From a virus, in IMG/VR virus record IMGVR_UViG_3300025121_000038, positions 16,999-80,998 of that record: 64,000 nt of DNA, one strand, 5' to 3'. The notes under the pieces are model-generated. The model searched no databases. It saw nothing but the letters and a program-made list of their open reading frames with translations, and was not told the DNA's origin. Position numbers and translations under genes: made by a program. Each line of letters begins with the position of its first letter. Positions within the stretch are counted from its first letter, which is position 1. Positions 31,401 to 39,917 of this stretch are shown here, in pieces.

Positions 31401-32931
31401 AAACGTCTATATATTTAGACGGCAAAAAAGTAAATAACCATATGTGAACCGGATTAGATGAAACACGCCATATATCTGAGATATAAGCAAGAGACCCACC
31501 CGGATAAGACCCTAAACTATTTTCTAAATAATCTATGAATCCTTTCTTAAAAGTAGTCTCTTCAAGGAAGAGTATGTCTTCTCTAGACAATTTTTGGAAA
31601 AAAGTAAGAAACAAATTGAGGTCTACTGCACTACGAGACCATCTATCAGCTCTTACAGCTTTGATTATCTCACCCCAAGGTCTTCCAAAGATGCTGTTTA
31701 TGAATGTCGCATCTTTCACAAGATTAGCTTTTAACAAGGGTTCTATTTCTGCTCGGGTACAGTCAAAAAGCCACAATACTTCAAGGTTTCTATCACTGTT
31801 ACCATTACGTACAATTTCATTGAATAAAGTTATTCTCTCCGGCTTAGAGAGTCTGTGTATTAATGGATCTGGATCGGGAGCGTAACCCCATATTTGGGAG
31901 ATTTGTGCATTTGTCCACCGTTCTGGACTTACTACAATCACAGCAGCTTTATAAAAATCAGAATTAGCAAACAAACTGTAATCCATCATCTTAAGAGTTA
32001 GACTCTCTCTTCCTTTTAGGAGCGTTTTATAAGTTGCTTCCCAGTTTTTCGGAAACTTAGATCTCCAGCCGTAATTCCCTAAAGTATATCGTAGATACTC
32101 AAATAATATATCATCTTTGAGTTTAGAGAAATTACCTACTGTTACAAGTCCATTTGCCTCATACTTAGGCATTAAATAACCTTGCATGTATCCACGAGCA
32201 AACAAGGCACTTAATACACTCTTATCACCTTCATCTGCTATGGTCGCTAAATTCTTTAATGTCTGATCATCTGTAGTATGTTGAGCAAGGTATAATCTAT
32301 CGCCTTTGGACATTACCCGTATATCAGCTAAATCCGCTATAAAGTTAGTTGGGATACCAGTTTCTGTCGGCTGTGGAGCAGAAGCCACCATTTTGTCTAG
32401 GTCCAACAAAATCATATCCAACATTCTTCGTATGCGTGGGTTACGGAGATTATCTAAGGACTCAATCAACTGTAGCTCTACATCTTTGTTAGGAACAGAC
32501 CCATTCCTGAAATAAATCGTTGCAGGAATCAATACAGCTCTTAACTTAGGAACATGGACATGTTTAATATCATCTCGTATAGATGTGAATATTCTCTTTA
32601 GAGAAGGAGCATGATAGTTACCCGCTGCAACACGGGTCTGCACTTGATCAAATAAAGCTTTTACTTCTCCATACTCACCTGGATTCAAAATACTTTGGAG
32701 GAACTCATAAAACTCTGTAGAATTATTCTCCAAATGCTTGTATCTATTCATAGTGGTTATGAATTGACTACCATTGTAGAGAGTAGTAGCGTCTATAGAC
32801 TTTGAGTCATTTTTATAGAAATCAGACTTCGAGAATATGTACAATATCGCCAAGAATTGGACTATTTCAATCCACTCTGATCTATATTGATCAATTGGGT
32901 GTAAAGAAGGATCAACAGCTACTTTATTCAT
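28489..32931 (-). CDS. 1480-aa protein with C-terminal PARP-type ADP-ribosyltransferase domain
   Basis: Residues about 1335-1480 carry the PARP fold: LIHGTHYFAAGLI (His), LGDGIYFTDCGSKSAQYI (Tyr), and DAEYAIADVSRIRVLYV (Glu before the last strand), an H-Y-E type triad. The first 1300 residues are helical, without transmembrane segments, and look like alpha-solenoid repeats. It would transfer ADP-ribose from NAD+ to unknown targets in host or phage. The size suggests it may be packaged and injected, but nothing here shows that. It overlaps the next gene upstream by 4 nt. Confidence 0.85.
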   Translation of the reverse strand: MNKVAVDPSLHPIDQYRSEWIEIVQFLAILYIFSKSDFYKNDSKSIDATTLYNGSQFITTMNRYKHLENNSTEFYEFLQSILNPGEYGEVKALFDQVQTRVAAGNYHAPSLKRIFTSIRDDIKHVHVPKLRAVLIPATIYFRNGSVPNKDVELQLIESLDNLRNPRIRRMLDMILLDLDKMVASAPQPTETGIPTNFIADLADIRVMSKGDRLYLAQHTTDDQTLKNLATIADEGDKSVLSALFARGYMQGYLMPKYEANGLVTVGNFSKLKDDILFEYLRYTLGNYGWRSKFPKNWEATYKTLLKGRESLTLKMMDYSLFANSDFYKAAVIVVSPERWTNAQISQIWGYAPDPDPLIHRLSKPERITLFNEIVRNGNSDRNLEVLWLFDCTRAEIEPLLKANLVKDATFINSIFGRPWGEIIKAVRADRWSRSAVDLNLFLTFFQKLSREDILFLEETTFKKGFIDYLENSLGSYPGGSLAYISDIWRVSSNPVHIWLFTFLPSKYIDVLQESVDASDPLHAKLSDAIELKSKGLKVKAEEMERRYSDINSMSSSQLLQYFECLDPDKLVDKYALLTRYSRSSDIDICVARRASVATLAKFLTMHNMFYYTRDVLEVVLPRLRPGDYLELLDIEVDGIQAWVGNNIPPDELIKQVKKSKYKLISQICNRITEFSKTDKQYILSLLEDRAVVREVGPDTRDATIACIIRTMPDIAANYIGSSSHLIQAAAVIGVDSNTVVSTITASSNPIINGVFGRDDFAENAPMYLNAHLERMASSYSYRMDGNWQSSLIGFDEAVLKMSDDQFKSALGALALGNATTLDVQACIRSMRPFGPNTVMRIVSLKDKDLYNIGQNNCRFILDNLSLTELTSRFPIWDMYRSPILPLFPVFRDLVDVCFSFYVKHPVWLSAVDDADLVKASKDYELGWGPRGRFEEELRRRQTLREKEKEHSHSDLITEAITNQDPVSCANLLWKPGTTALDTASHTVLTNFLKSKSVNFGFKMAVVQYGSKELLDFLWEFDTNSRTLLIQACPKWEFDTRLPGMIEYMRGKGIMEVKGVKWPNPSYVTEDTRTKASMIERADSTQTLDLFKYYYEVQGTFGPKVREAFLEKLDLDSDFKNILLTFLLSKEFKLRKKQFTLDMIPIVTKIDSAPLNEKFNGSGRVRSEKIGSVLDYWDGLKTQSAKEKWLDETNNRSTTETLLQSLVERAIPLSAPLDTEFTLGTNDSSKTSEFLNLIKSKSRTITHKELFSMSLERASDTDIRGWLLSNPLRVFDFIKPEADASKSTVRIDAVANDEHDKIEKFIKDTWKGADRGIKPNIKSVFKVVNPPQKEYEKRKNPTTNVKTLIHGTHYFAAGLIIQNHFKVMTTAKSGRMLGDGIYFTDCGSKSAQYISGGFGVYTESGAFLICEVDLGNCLILNDKNDHQKRSWNSAGYDSVYWPKKVDNNGYGGRDAEYAIADVSRIRVLYVVHLERVQDRSY

Positions 32932-33149
32932 TCAACATCTCCAACTTGTTTTGCTTCAACATAGGCATACGGGTCTTTTATTTCTATTACTTCTTCCTCG
33001 TCTGTGACGACACACTCTCTACCTAAGCCTTGTAGGCTGCTCCTATAAAAAGGACAGCGGAAACAATCCAATAATACCCCGTGTCTAACAGCGTCTTCCT
33101 TCACACAATAGAGATAGCCATCTGGGTTAGCGTGGCTGTAATATTTCAT
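32928..33149 (-). CDS. Small Cys-containing protein, 73 aa
   Basis: Starts MKYYSHANPDGYLYCVKEDA with a CFRCPFY ... GRECV cluster that may bind zinc or iron-sulfur. It lies between the release factor and the PARP gene and overlaps the latter, so it may work with it. Unknown function. Confidence 0.6.
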   Translation of the reverse strand: MKYYSHANPDGYLYCVKEDAVRHGVLLDCFRCPFYRSSLQGLGRECVVTDEEEVIEIKDPYAYVEAKQVGDVE

Positions 33150-33150
33150 A

Positions 33151-33846
33151 TTATCCTCTTAATAAGTCTAATTTCCCATCTTCCCAATCTTGTAGTCTAA
33201 TCTTTTTATCAGTCCTATGATCAAATACAAAACCATCTTGATACCTTATGGTTCTAATTTTATCCCCACGCATTCCAGAACCTACTTGACTCTGTCGATG
33301 TTGAGATATTTCTGATTTATTCTTCGATTCCATTTCTTCATGTATTCTTGATCTAAGAACAGATAATGCCATCTTTTTATTGGCATTTTGAGACTTAGAA
33401 GCAGAGTATGCTGTAATCTTTGTTGGCACATGAGTTATACGTACCGCAGAGTCTGTAGTATTCCTATGTTGTCCACCTGGACCTGATCCTCTCATAGTTT
33501 CATATATAAGATCCGAAGGTTTTATTTGCAAATCAAAGTCTGTAGGCTCTTTCAATACAGCTACTGTGACGGTAGAAGATTGTCTTCTACCTTTCTTTTC
33601 AGTAGGAGGAACTCTCTGTACTCTGTGCCCTCCAGCCTCGTTTACTAAAAGATTATAAACATCTCTACCAGTTACCATAAACGATATCTCATGGTAACCT
33701 TTAGAGGCTTCTTTCATTTCCAATATTTCAGTATCCCATTTATGGATAGAACAATATCGGACTAACACTTTAAACATATCATAGACAAATAATTTTGCAT
33801 CATCTCCACCTTCGGCGGATCTGATTTCTATAATGACGGTATCCAT
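33151..33846 (-). CDS. RF1-like peptide chain release factor lacking domain 1, 231 aa
   Basis: It aligns to RF1 domains 2-4. The catalytic GGQ is intact (RGSGPGGQHRNTTDSAVRI). The stop-recognition loop reads QRVPPTEKKGRRQSS: PPT in place of PAT/PVT, and Q-S where RF1 has H-T at the residues that read codon bases 2-3. The N-terminal domain 1 of normal RF1 (about 360 aa) is missing, as in PrfH rescue factors, but unlike those the recognition domain is kept. It may release at UAA/UAG, or have altered specificity. Confidence 0.9.
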   Translation of the reverse strand: MDTVIIEIRSAEGGDDAKLFVYDMFKVLVRYCSIHKWDTEILEMKEASKGYHEISFMVTGRDVYNLLVNEAGGHRVQRVPPTEKKGRRQSSTVTVAVLKEPTDFDLQIKPSDLIYETMRGSGPGGQHRNTTDSAVRITHVPTKITAYSASKSQNANKKMALSVLRSRIHEEMESKNKSEISQHRQSQVGSGMRGDKIRTIRYQDGFVFDHRTDKKIRLQDWEDGKLDLLRG

Positions 33847-33855
33847 ACTCCAATT

Positions 33856-33917
33856 CCTTTCTTGTTATTTGAGATTTCTAGTTTCTTTTTATCTAGAAAA
33901 TTCAACTACAAGAAAGG
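33856..33917 (-). promoter_or_regulatory. Leader hairpin of the release-factor gene
   Basis: CCTTTCTTGT pairs with ACAAGAAAGG, with inner pairs TTGA/TCAA and TTTCTAG/CTAGAAA, giving a 62-nt imperfect hairpin. Its 3' arm ends in AAAGG, just before the AGGAATTGGAG that precedes the ATG. It could control translation of the release factor. Confidence 0.45.
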
Positions 33918-33935
33918 AAGAAGATGGACTTGTAT

Positions 33936-34100
33936 CTAACTTTGAGTGACTTTAGGCGAGGCGATAGGATTTTTTGGTACAGCAACAAGTGCTGGTTCTG
34001 GTTCATATTGTTTTACTTCTGGCTGATCAGTCTTTATATAAGATCTATTCACGAATGTACGAGGCGGTCTTAGTATCTTGCCACCTTTTTTATCAGACAT
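33936..34100 (-). CDS. Small basic protein, 54 aa
   Basis: Starts MSDKKGGKILRPPRTF with GGAG 8 nt upstream. Proline- and lysine-rich and probably unstructured. It directly follows the gene at 34103. Function unknown. Confidence 0.6.
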   Translation of the reverse strand: MSDKKGGKILRPPRTFVNRSYIKTDQPEVKQYEPEPALVAVPKNPIASPKVTQS

Positions 34101-34102
34101 TG

Positions 34103-34327
34103 TCAACTCCAATTTACAGCAGTATGTATATTTTCTATAGGCTCTATTTTAGAAAAGTGATCTATAGCATCTTGTAACAGGTCTATCATTGTTTGTGGAC
34201 TATATTGAGTACTTACTATCCAATTGCCTGTATCAGAGTCCACATAAAACTTGATCAAACTATCATATGGGATCTGTTGACCGTTGATTTCAACAAACTT
34301 CTGCTTTCCTTTTTCAAGCTCTCGCAT
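34103..34327 (-). CDS. Hypothetical protein, 74 aa
   Basis: Starts MRELEKGKQKFVEINGQQIP; a small alpha/beta protein with SQ/NW-rich strand region. No family recognised. It precedes the 54-aa gene with 2 nt spacing. Confidence 0.6.
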   Translation of the reverse strand: MRELEKGKQKFVEINGQQIPYDSLIKFYVDSDTGNWIVSTQYSPQTMIDLLQDAIDHFSKIEPIENIHTAVNWS

Positions 34328-34411
34328 ATCGTCTCCTTATAGAGACAAGCGATTACAAACAGATTAGGCTTCAGCAGGATTTTAGGTTTTATGCTTCTGT
34401 TCGAAAAGATC

Positions 34412-34792
34412 TCAGACTTTGGATAAGTCTGCTATTTGCTGACACACCAGGATCAATTCTGAAATAGAATTTGACAAGTCATCATATGTAGAATCAATAA
34501 TGAACTCTCCCCCTATACGTTTTACTTTAAACCTGCTACAAATTTGCTCTATAGCCTCGCCCTTCTCACAAAGAGCCTTAAAGTCAATAAACACGTTTAA
34601 CAAATAAGAAATAGTATGTCCAAGGTCAGTCAATAAGATTTTATCTCTCTGGTCCAAAAATAAATCTATGTTATCCTCATCAGGATACAAGAACGGAGTT
34701 TGCATCCTCAACATACCATTAGCTATAATGTCACATTTGACTACTAATGATTCAGAGACAAAATCATGTATGTTATTACAGGTAATCAGCAT
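34412..34792 (-). CDS. Hypothetical protein, 126 aa
   Basis: Starts MLITCNNIHDFVSESLVVKC and contains YPDEDNIDLFLDQRDKILLTDLGHTISYLLN, a pattern close to DUF1828-type proteins that sit beside nucleases or restriction-like genes. The match is from memory. It overlaps the upstream gene by 7 nt. Confidence 0.6.
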   Translation of the reverse strand: MLITCNNIHDFVSESLVVKCDIIANGMLRMQTPFLYPDEDNIDLFLDQRDKILLTDLGHTISYLLNVFIDFKALCEKGEAIEQICSRFKVKRIGGEFIIDSTYDDLSNSISELILVCQQIADLSKV

Positions 34793-35049
34793 AGTAATTC
34801 AGAAACTTCTTTACGCATAAAATCTTGCAACCTGCGAAGCAATGTGGATGCATATAATCTTGCTTCATGAGGCCAAGGATCATCTTCATCTATAGGTTCA
34901 GTCCGTGGGTATTCTATAATAGAAAGGACTTCCTCTATAGACAACTCTGGCATTTTCACATAAGTATCTGCGGGACCTACCAATACTTTTGCTTCATACA
35001 TAAGATGTTGAACAACTTTTTGCAAATCATTTCTTCTCACTTCAATCAT
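34786..35049 (-). CDS. Hypothetical protein, 87 aa
   Basis: Starts MIEVRRNDLQKVVQHLMYEA, helical. It overlaps both neighbours, so part of a coupled operon 36330-34412. No family recognised. Confidence 0.6.
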   Translation of the reverse strand: MIEVRRNDLQKVVQHLMYEAKVLVGPADTYVKMPELSIEEVLSIIEYPRTEPIDEDDPWPHEARLYASTLLRRLQDFMRKEVSELLC

Positions 35050-35953
35050 GAATTAACTCTCTAAGTTTAAAATCTGCTGTGTTTACTTCTTCCGCCAAAT
35101 AATCTCTGTCTTGAGGACATTTTCTATACCAATACGGGTCTTCAATATCCCCACCTACTGTAGCCGTGTTAAACTTTTGATGAAATTTCTGGTACACTAA
35201 ATGAGCCAAATCCTCGGGTAAAAACAAACCCCACTGCTCATGAAAGAATATTCCTTTCTTTCGGTCTTCATCATGTTTTCCTATCAACTCTCGTGCTTCT
35301 ACCTCGACAGCCTTTAACATATATTGGGCTGCTTTACATACAGCCATTTCGAAAGTTTCAGCATATATTGTTTCAGGATTCATATATGAGTAACCACACG
35401 GTATGCTTACCGGAGCAATCCATTTTATTTTATGGTTGTAAGATTTCCATCTTACAAAAGTTTCAATATCCTCATCTTCAAAATATTTTTCTATAGGTAG
35501 ACACCAGAATTCAAATTTTTCACGTTTATCTACTCGGTATCTACATGGATAAGGATAACGACTGTCTTTTTGTCCAGTTTGAAGTTTATTTAAAGCAGTG
35601 TAAACGTGTTTTGCATATTCTGGATTAGTGCTATATGGGTACGGATAACCACCTCTGTTGAACATTAATGTATGGATGTTCATGTCCAATTCAGAATATT
35701 TCGTCTTATTGTCTAAAACGTACCTAGTATATTTATTTTTTACAGTTAGTATATGATCATCTATTAAGGTTCGGCCTTCCTCAAAAGTATAACATTTACC
35801 ATGCTCTCCAAATACACGCCACGTATGCCAACCATAACCAAGCTCTAGACCATAGACTCGTCCATAATTATTCCAACGTTCCCATCTTTCCCAAGAACTA
35901 CAAAGAGGGTTGAAAATCCAAGGTCCAATTTTTGTGACAAATTTACGTTTCAT
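35042..35953 (-). CDS. Hypothetical protein, 303 aa
   Basis: The start is taken at MKRKFVTKIGPWIFNPLCSS. It is rich in Trp, Tyr and charged residues, with no transmembrane segments and no catalytic motif I can identify. One of the larger unknowns here; coupled to the genes on both sides. Confidence 0.6.
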   Translation of the reverse strand: MKRKFVTKIGPWIFNPLCSSWERWERWNNYGRVYGLELGYGWHTWRVFGEHGKCYTFEEGRTLIDDHILTVKNKYTRYVLDNKTKYSELDMNIHTLMFNRGGYPYPYSTNPEYAKHVYTALNKLQTGQKDSRYPYPCRYRVDKREKFEFWCLPIEKYFEDEDIETFVRWKSYNHKIKWIAPVSIPCGYSYMNPETIYAETFEMAVCKAAQYMLKAVEVEARELIGKHDEDRKKGIFFHEQWGLFLPEDLAHLVYQKFHQKFNTATVGGDIEDPYWYRKCPQDRDYLAEEVNTADFKLRELIHD

Positions 35954-36330
35954 GAACGCCCAACATACCAAGAAAGGTTACGAAAAATAGGTACTCCATT
36001 CAAATCCGTGCCGTCATTTCTACAGTAAGGTCCATTACTATATACGGTTATTACATCGCCTGTCTGTACTTTATACCCACCTATATTAATTTTAAGGCCA
36101 TATTCTAAAGTACACCAAGCGCCATTTCCGATATATTCAACTTCTAAAACTTTGTAATTTTGTTTAGGAACATCTTCCCATCTAGGCCCGGTAGAAGGCA
36201 TAGAAACAAGATGTTGATTAAACTGGCTTTCGACAGTATTTTTAACACCTTTTGGGTCTGCTGAAAATGTCACTTCCAAAACAAGTTCCCAAAATAAGTC
36301 GTATCTTGACACAGACTTCTCCTCGAACAT
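35950..36330 (-). CDS. Hypothetical protein, 126 aa
   Basis: Starts MFEEKSVSRYDLFWELVLEV. The C-terminal half is beta-rich (YKVLEVEYIGNGAWCTLEYG). No family recognised. Confidence 0.6.
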   Translation of the reverse strand: MFEEKSVSRYDLFWELVLEVTFSADPKGVKNTVESQFNQHLVSMPSTGPRWEDVPKQNYKVLEVEYIGNGAWCTLEYGLKINIGGYKVQTGDVITVYSNGPYCRNDGTDLNGVPIFRNLSWYVGRS

Positions 36331-36371
36331 TTATTTGGATAACGGAATTGGAAATGTATGATTAAGAGATA

Positions 36372-37418
36372 TTAAGTGGGGTCATCTAGAAAATCTGTCA
36401 AATTACGAGTACCTGTTCTTGGGTTGGGTGCTTGAACAACAGAACTACCCTTTGGAACCATAGCTACAGATTTTTGTACGAGGTCATAATTTACTGCGCC
36501 ATAAGCGGTACTGCCTCTCCTTGATTGATAAGAAGAGTTGAAGACCTCGTCTTGATCGGTTCGTCTAGCTACACTAGCTAACATAGTCTCTACCACAAGG
36601 TTAGCTCGGTCCAGTTGTAAAACACGGTCAGGCCCTAAGGTAGTATCCCAATACTGGCGAATAAGTCTAGGGCTGTACTCAGGCATATCCGTTTCTTTAA
36701 GTATCACAAACACTTCCATTTTTCGAAGCAACGCTTGAAATATGTGCCGCACTTCCACAAGCTCTGGTTTCAAGGTCAGGGCCACAGATCTCTTTAGGTT
36801 AGAGGCTAATATTCTAGGAGCAGCAGCTTCATCCGTGATAATGTACGCATATACATGTTTAGCGCTGCTTACATCAACACTCTCTAGAAGATAGTATGCG
36901 GCGAGCTCTGGCGATTCTTCACCATCTCCACCACCACTCATCTTGGTAAAAGCCTGAAGATGAGAATCTAGTTCTGGACCACTTCCAAAAGTAGCTATTT
37001 GTATAGTATCTCCGTACTTTACATCCCCAAAAGCGATAAACAAAATCTCCAAACTCTGGCCTAGAAGAGTTTGACTCTCTTCATAGAGATTTACCAGGAA
37101 TTTGAATATGTCTTCTCTCCATTGACCCATGGACCCAGTCATATCCATCATGACTATGAGTACATTTTCTTTCGTGCTCTTAAGTACCTTAGCACGGAGA
37201 TCTGTATATGCGTGGACTGGTGGGGGTACTGCTACACTACCCATCAAGAGGTCTAGTCTGTCCAGAGGACCGCTGTCTGGGGTTGAGGATCTAGTACCAT
37301 ATTGTGACCTCGTTCGAGGACTATCATATGCCCTACGGGCACTAGAAAAGTCATCTCTGTCATTCTGGGGGTTATAAGAAGATCTATCATTACCGCCCCA
37401 TCCATGTGCTCCACTCAT
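36372..37418 (-). CDS. VWA-domain protein, 348 aa
   Basis: After a disordered Ser/Arg-rich N-terminus (residues 1-80) a von Willebrand factor A domain begins: VLIVMMDMTGSMG is the MIDAS motif, followed by FIAFGDVKYGD and GGGDGEESPELAAYY, the pattern of bacterial VWA proteins. It overlaps the kinase gene start by 4 nt, and VWA plus kinase pairs are known in bacterial stress and tellurite-type systems. It may be a kinase substrate or scaffold. Confidence 0.85.
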   Translation of the reverse strand: MSGAHGWGGNDRSSYNPQNDRDDFSSARRAYDSPRTRSQYGTRSSTPDSGPLDRLDLLMGSVAVPPPVHAYTDLRAKVLKSTKENVLIVMMDMTGSMGQWREDIFKFLVNLYEESQTLLGQSLEILFIAFGDVKYGDTIQIATFGSGPELDSHLQAFTKMSGGGDGEESPELAAYYLLESVDVSSAKHVYAYIITDEAAAPRILASNLKRSVALTLKPELVEVRHIFQALLRKMEVFVILKETDMPEYSPRLIRQYWDTTLGPDRVLQLDRANLVVETMLASVARRTDQDEVFNSSYQSRRGSTAYGAVNYDLVQKSVAMVPKGSSVVQAPNPRTGTRNLTDFLDDPT

Positions 37419-38248
37419 ACAGGTCTCCTTTTAAAAGATTCTAGGCACTCAGTACGATCAAACATTCTTTTTCGTAAATCCGCTAATTGAGTTCGAAGTT
37501 CATTGGCATTTGATGGTCTAGCCATAGGGTCCCTGCGTATGAGAGACATCAAAAACTCTCGTAATGGTGGTCTCATATTAGCTGGTGGCTCTCCTTGTTG
37601 TATATTTCCTCCGGCCAGAGCAACCCCTATCTTGCCTACAGAGTAAAAGTCAGACTGAGCTATAGGCGGTAGCCCTAATGCAAACTCTGGCGGCAGATAG
37701 CCCGGAGTCCCACCCTTTGCTAAAGTATCTGCATCGGGTCTTGAAGCTGCCATGCCGAGATCTACTAAGACTACCTCATGGTTTTCTATATTTATAATAC
37801 AGTTACCTGGTTTTAGATCACAGTGTACTATCTGGTGTCTACCATGCAAATAAGCCAGACCATATAAGATACGATCTAATACCCAACAAATATGTTCATC
37901 ATCTATGTGTCTACCAGGATAGTCTCTACCACTAATAGGCCCAGACTCCAGTATTTTATCTAGTGACTCTCCTTGTATGAAGGATAGAACTATAAATCTT
38001 TCTAAACCTTCTTTACCAGGTATCTCTAAGTAATTTTGGAAAGATGGTAAAGCAGGATGTCTCATTTTAGATAAGAGGATAGCCTCTTCCTTGAACATCC
38101 TAATAAAAGGCTCTTGCTGTGTCTTCTCCCTTTTCAGACAGACCGGTACTTCTGTTCCAAGTATAGAATGGTGTCCTGTATATATCCACCCAAAAGACCC
38201 TTCTCCAAGGGCTCCCGTGATATAATAATTACCAACTAATTTTGGCAT
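37415..38248 (-). CDS. Serine/threonine protein kinase, 277 aa
   Basis: Hanks-type kinase motifs: GEGSFGWIY glycine loop, CLKREKT lysine, IVHCDLKPGNC catalytic loop (HCD rather than HRD), DLG for DFG, GGTPGYLPPE activation segment and DFYSVGKIGVAL. All essential Lys and Asp residues are present, so it should be active. No membrane segment. It is coupled by overlap to both the CoaD-CoaE gene and the VWA gene. Confidence 0.92.
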   Translation of the reverse strand: MPKLVGNYYITGALGEGSFGWIYTGHHSILGTEVPVCLKREKTQQEPFIRMFKEEAILLSKMRHPALPSFQNYLEIPGKEGLERFIVLSFIQGESLDKILESGPISGRDYPGRHIDDEHICWVLDRILYGLAYLHGRHQIVHCDLKPGNCIINIENHEVVLVDLGMAASRPDADTLAKGGTPGYLPPEFALGLPPIAQSDFYSVGKIGVALAGGNIQQGEPPANMRPPLREFLMSLIRRDPMARPSNANELRTQLADLRKRMFDRTECLESFKRRPV

Positions 38249-39399
38249 GTTTGTCTCTTAGCTAAAGATGGAAAAACAGTTACTAACTCTTCTGTCAATG
38301 CAGACATAGAATCTACATAATCGCGATTTTCTTTTACATTAGAAAACGTGAAGACACGTCCGTATCTATCTTTACGAATACGATTACGTAAAGTTTCTAT
38401 CTTATTTTCGGTAGACAAATCTCTGGAATTATTCAAGGATATAAAATCCTCTGAATAATTGCTTCTCGCAAATTCATCCCTATTTGGACTATCTACTACT
38501 ATCATGACATTATTGGTCCAGCTAGATAAATTATCTTCTAAAAGGCGACCATAATCCACTAAAATAGTCCCCGCAAAAGATGTTGCTAATCTCTCCCTAT
38601 ATAATCGATGTACATGCGGGAGAATTAACTTCCAGATTTCATCTTTGGCTTCAGGCCCAGCTTTCGTTACGGCCTCTATTAGTTTGACCTTATCTACGGA
38701 CAAACTATCTTCCGATAAAACATCATCTTGGAACATAGCGTTCAAATTGTCTCTAACTAACTGAGCCCCAGGTGTGGCTTCTTGAAAAAGTTTTTGAATC
38801 AAATCATCTATAGATATAAATTGGACAACATGACCTGTTTTATACCGGATATAAGACGATAATCTCTCACAAAGGTATGACTTGCCACTTCCTAAACATC
38901 CAGTGACCCCTATCAAAAGATGTTTGTGCATGCGTTTTTCTAAACTAGCTTTTACAGACAGCCTCACCATTGGCGAGACGTCAACATGATGCCAAGCAAA
39001 GGATTTGATTAATGTAGAAGAGATATGGACTAATTCTGGGTTGGCCAATATATATTGAACATTTAGATGTGGGTATATCAATTTATGAAAAGACATCTGT
39101 TTGTCTTCATATGCTTTGTCAGATTCGTTACGTATACCACGGAAGAGAACGTCACAACCTTCTCGTAGATACATATCTACAAGTGGTAGATTGCCAGTCA
39201 CTACTTCATACTTTATACCCGCAGCTCTTATTAATTCGACTCTCTCTTCTTGAGAATATAAATAAGATCCTCTCTTCTCATCATTATCAGTGATATATAT
39301 GACGAAACTTTGACATTTAGAGGAAGCCACTTGGAACAGATGTTCATGTCCTAAATGAACTGGGTCTCCAGATAAAGCTACCATCCCACGTCGATACAT
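38236..39399 (-). CDS. CoaD-CoaE fusion: pantetheine-phosphate adenylyltransferase plus dephospho-CoA kinase
   Basis: The N-terminal 155 residues carry nucleotidyltransferase motifs SGDPVHLGHEHLF, RGIRNESDKAYE and ISSTLIKSF, as in CoaD. From residue 158 a P-loop kinase follows (LLIGVTGCLGSGKSYLCERL) with CoaE-like order to about 380. The two catalyse the last two steps of CoA synthesis. Bacteria use separate enzymes; a fused pair in this order is familiar from animal CoA synthase. It may supply CoA during infection, or be repurposed. Confidence 0.85.
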   Translation of the reverse strand: MYRRGMVALSGDPVHLGHEHLFQVASSKCQSFVIYITDNDEKRGSYLYSQEERVELIRAAGIKYEVVTGNLPLVDMYLREGCDVLFRGIRNESDKAYEDKQMSFHKLIYPHLNVQYILANPELVHISSTLIKSFAWHHVDVSPMVRLSVKASLEKRMHKHLLIGVTGCLGSGKSYLCERLSSYIRYKTGHVVQFISIDDLIQKLFQEATPGAQLVRDNLNAMFQDDVLSEDSLSVDKVKLIEAVTKAGPEAKDEIWKLILPHVHRLYRERLATSFAGTILVDYGRLLEDNLSSWTNNVMIVVDSPNRDEFARSNYSEDFISLNNSRDLSTENKIETLRNRIRKDRYGRVFTFSNVKENRDYVDSMSALTEELVTVFPSLAKRQTCQN

Positions 39400-39746
39400 T
39401 ACTCTCTTTCTGCTTTCTTCTTATTGATGCCAGTTCGTAAAATTTGCCCAGTCAGATATAGGTTTTCACCGAACATACCTGTGGGCCAGTTAGGGCATGC
39501 TCCATATTTATTAACTGTTACTGGTAAGGCTTGTGTAGTATGAGTTTCTTCGTCAGACTCCTCATACTCAAATCGGACTTCATCTTGGGCTAAAACGCCT
39601 TGAGCTACTAGTAGTCTGAGAGCATTGAAAAGATCGATGTTTTCGATTTTGATTTCAGAGATACGACCTTCTCTATAGTCTTCCAAAATGACCTTAGCTC
39701 GTTCTTGGGCGGATTGGTCAGGATTTTTTAATCTTATTTTTAACAT
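39399..39746 (-). CDS. Hypothetical protein, 115 aa
   Basis: The start is taken at MLKIRLKNPDQSAQERAKV. Charged and helical at first, with a proline/glycine-rich end (YGACPNWPTGMFGEN). It overlaps the CoaD-CoaE start and the gene upstream. No family recognised. Confidence 0.6.
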   Translation of the reverse strand: MLKIRLKNPDQSAQERAKVILEDYREGRISEIKIENIDLFNALRLLVAQGVLAQDEVRFEYEESDEETHTTQALPVTVNKYGACPNWPTGMFGENLYLTGQILRTGINKKKAERE

Positions 39747-39906
39747 GTTTTGCCTTGACAGACGGGTGAAGCCAGTCGTACATCTTCTCAATCAATGGAT
39801 GCCCACAATACCTACAGAACGCATAGTTTCCATCCATAGTTGGAAAGCCGGGTGCATCTTTTGGAATACATTTTCCAGAGTACCTACATGATGTTTTCTT
39901 AACCAT
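39718..39906 (-). CDS. Small zinc-binding-type protein, 62 aa
   Basis: The start is taken at MVKKTSCRYSGKCIP. Four Cys (CRYSGKC ... CRYCGH) suggest one zinc site. It overlaps the downstream gene by 29 nt. Confidence 0.55.
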   Translation of the reverse strand: MVKKTSCRYSGKCIPKDAPGFPTMDGNYAFCRYCGHPLIEKMYDWLHPSVKAKHVKNKIKKS

Positions 39907-39917
39907 TGGATACATTA

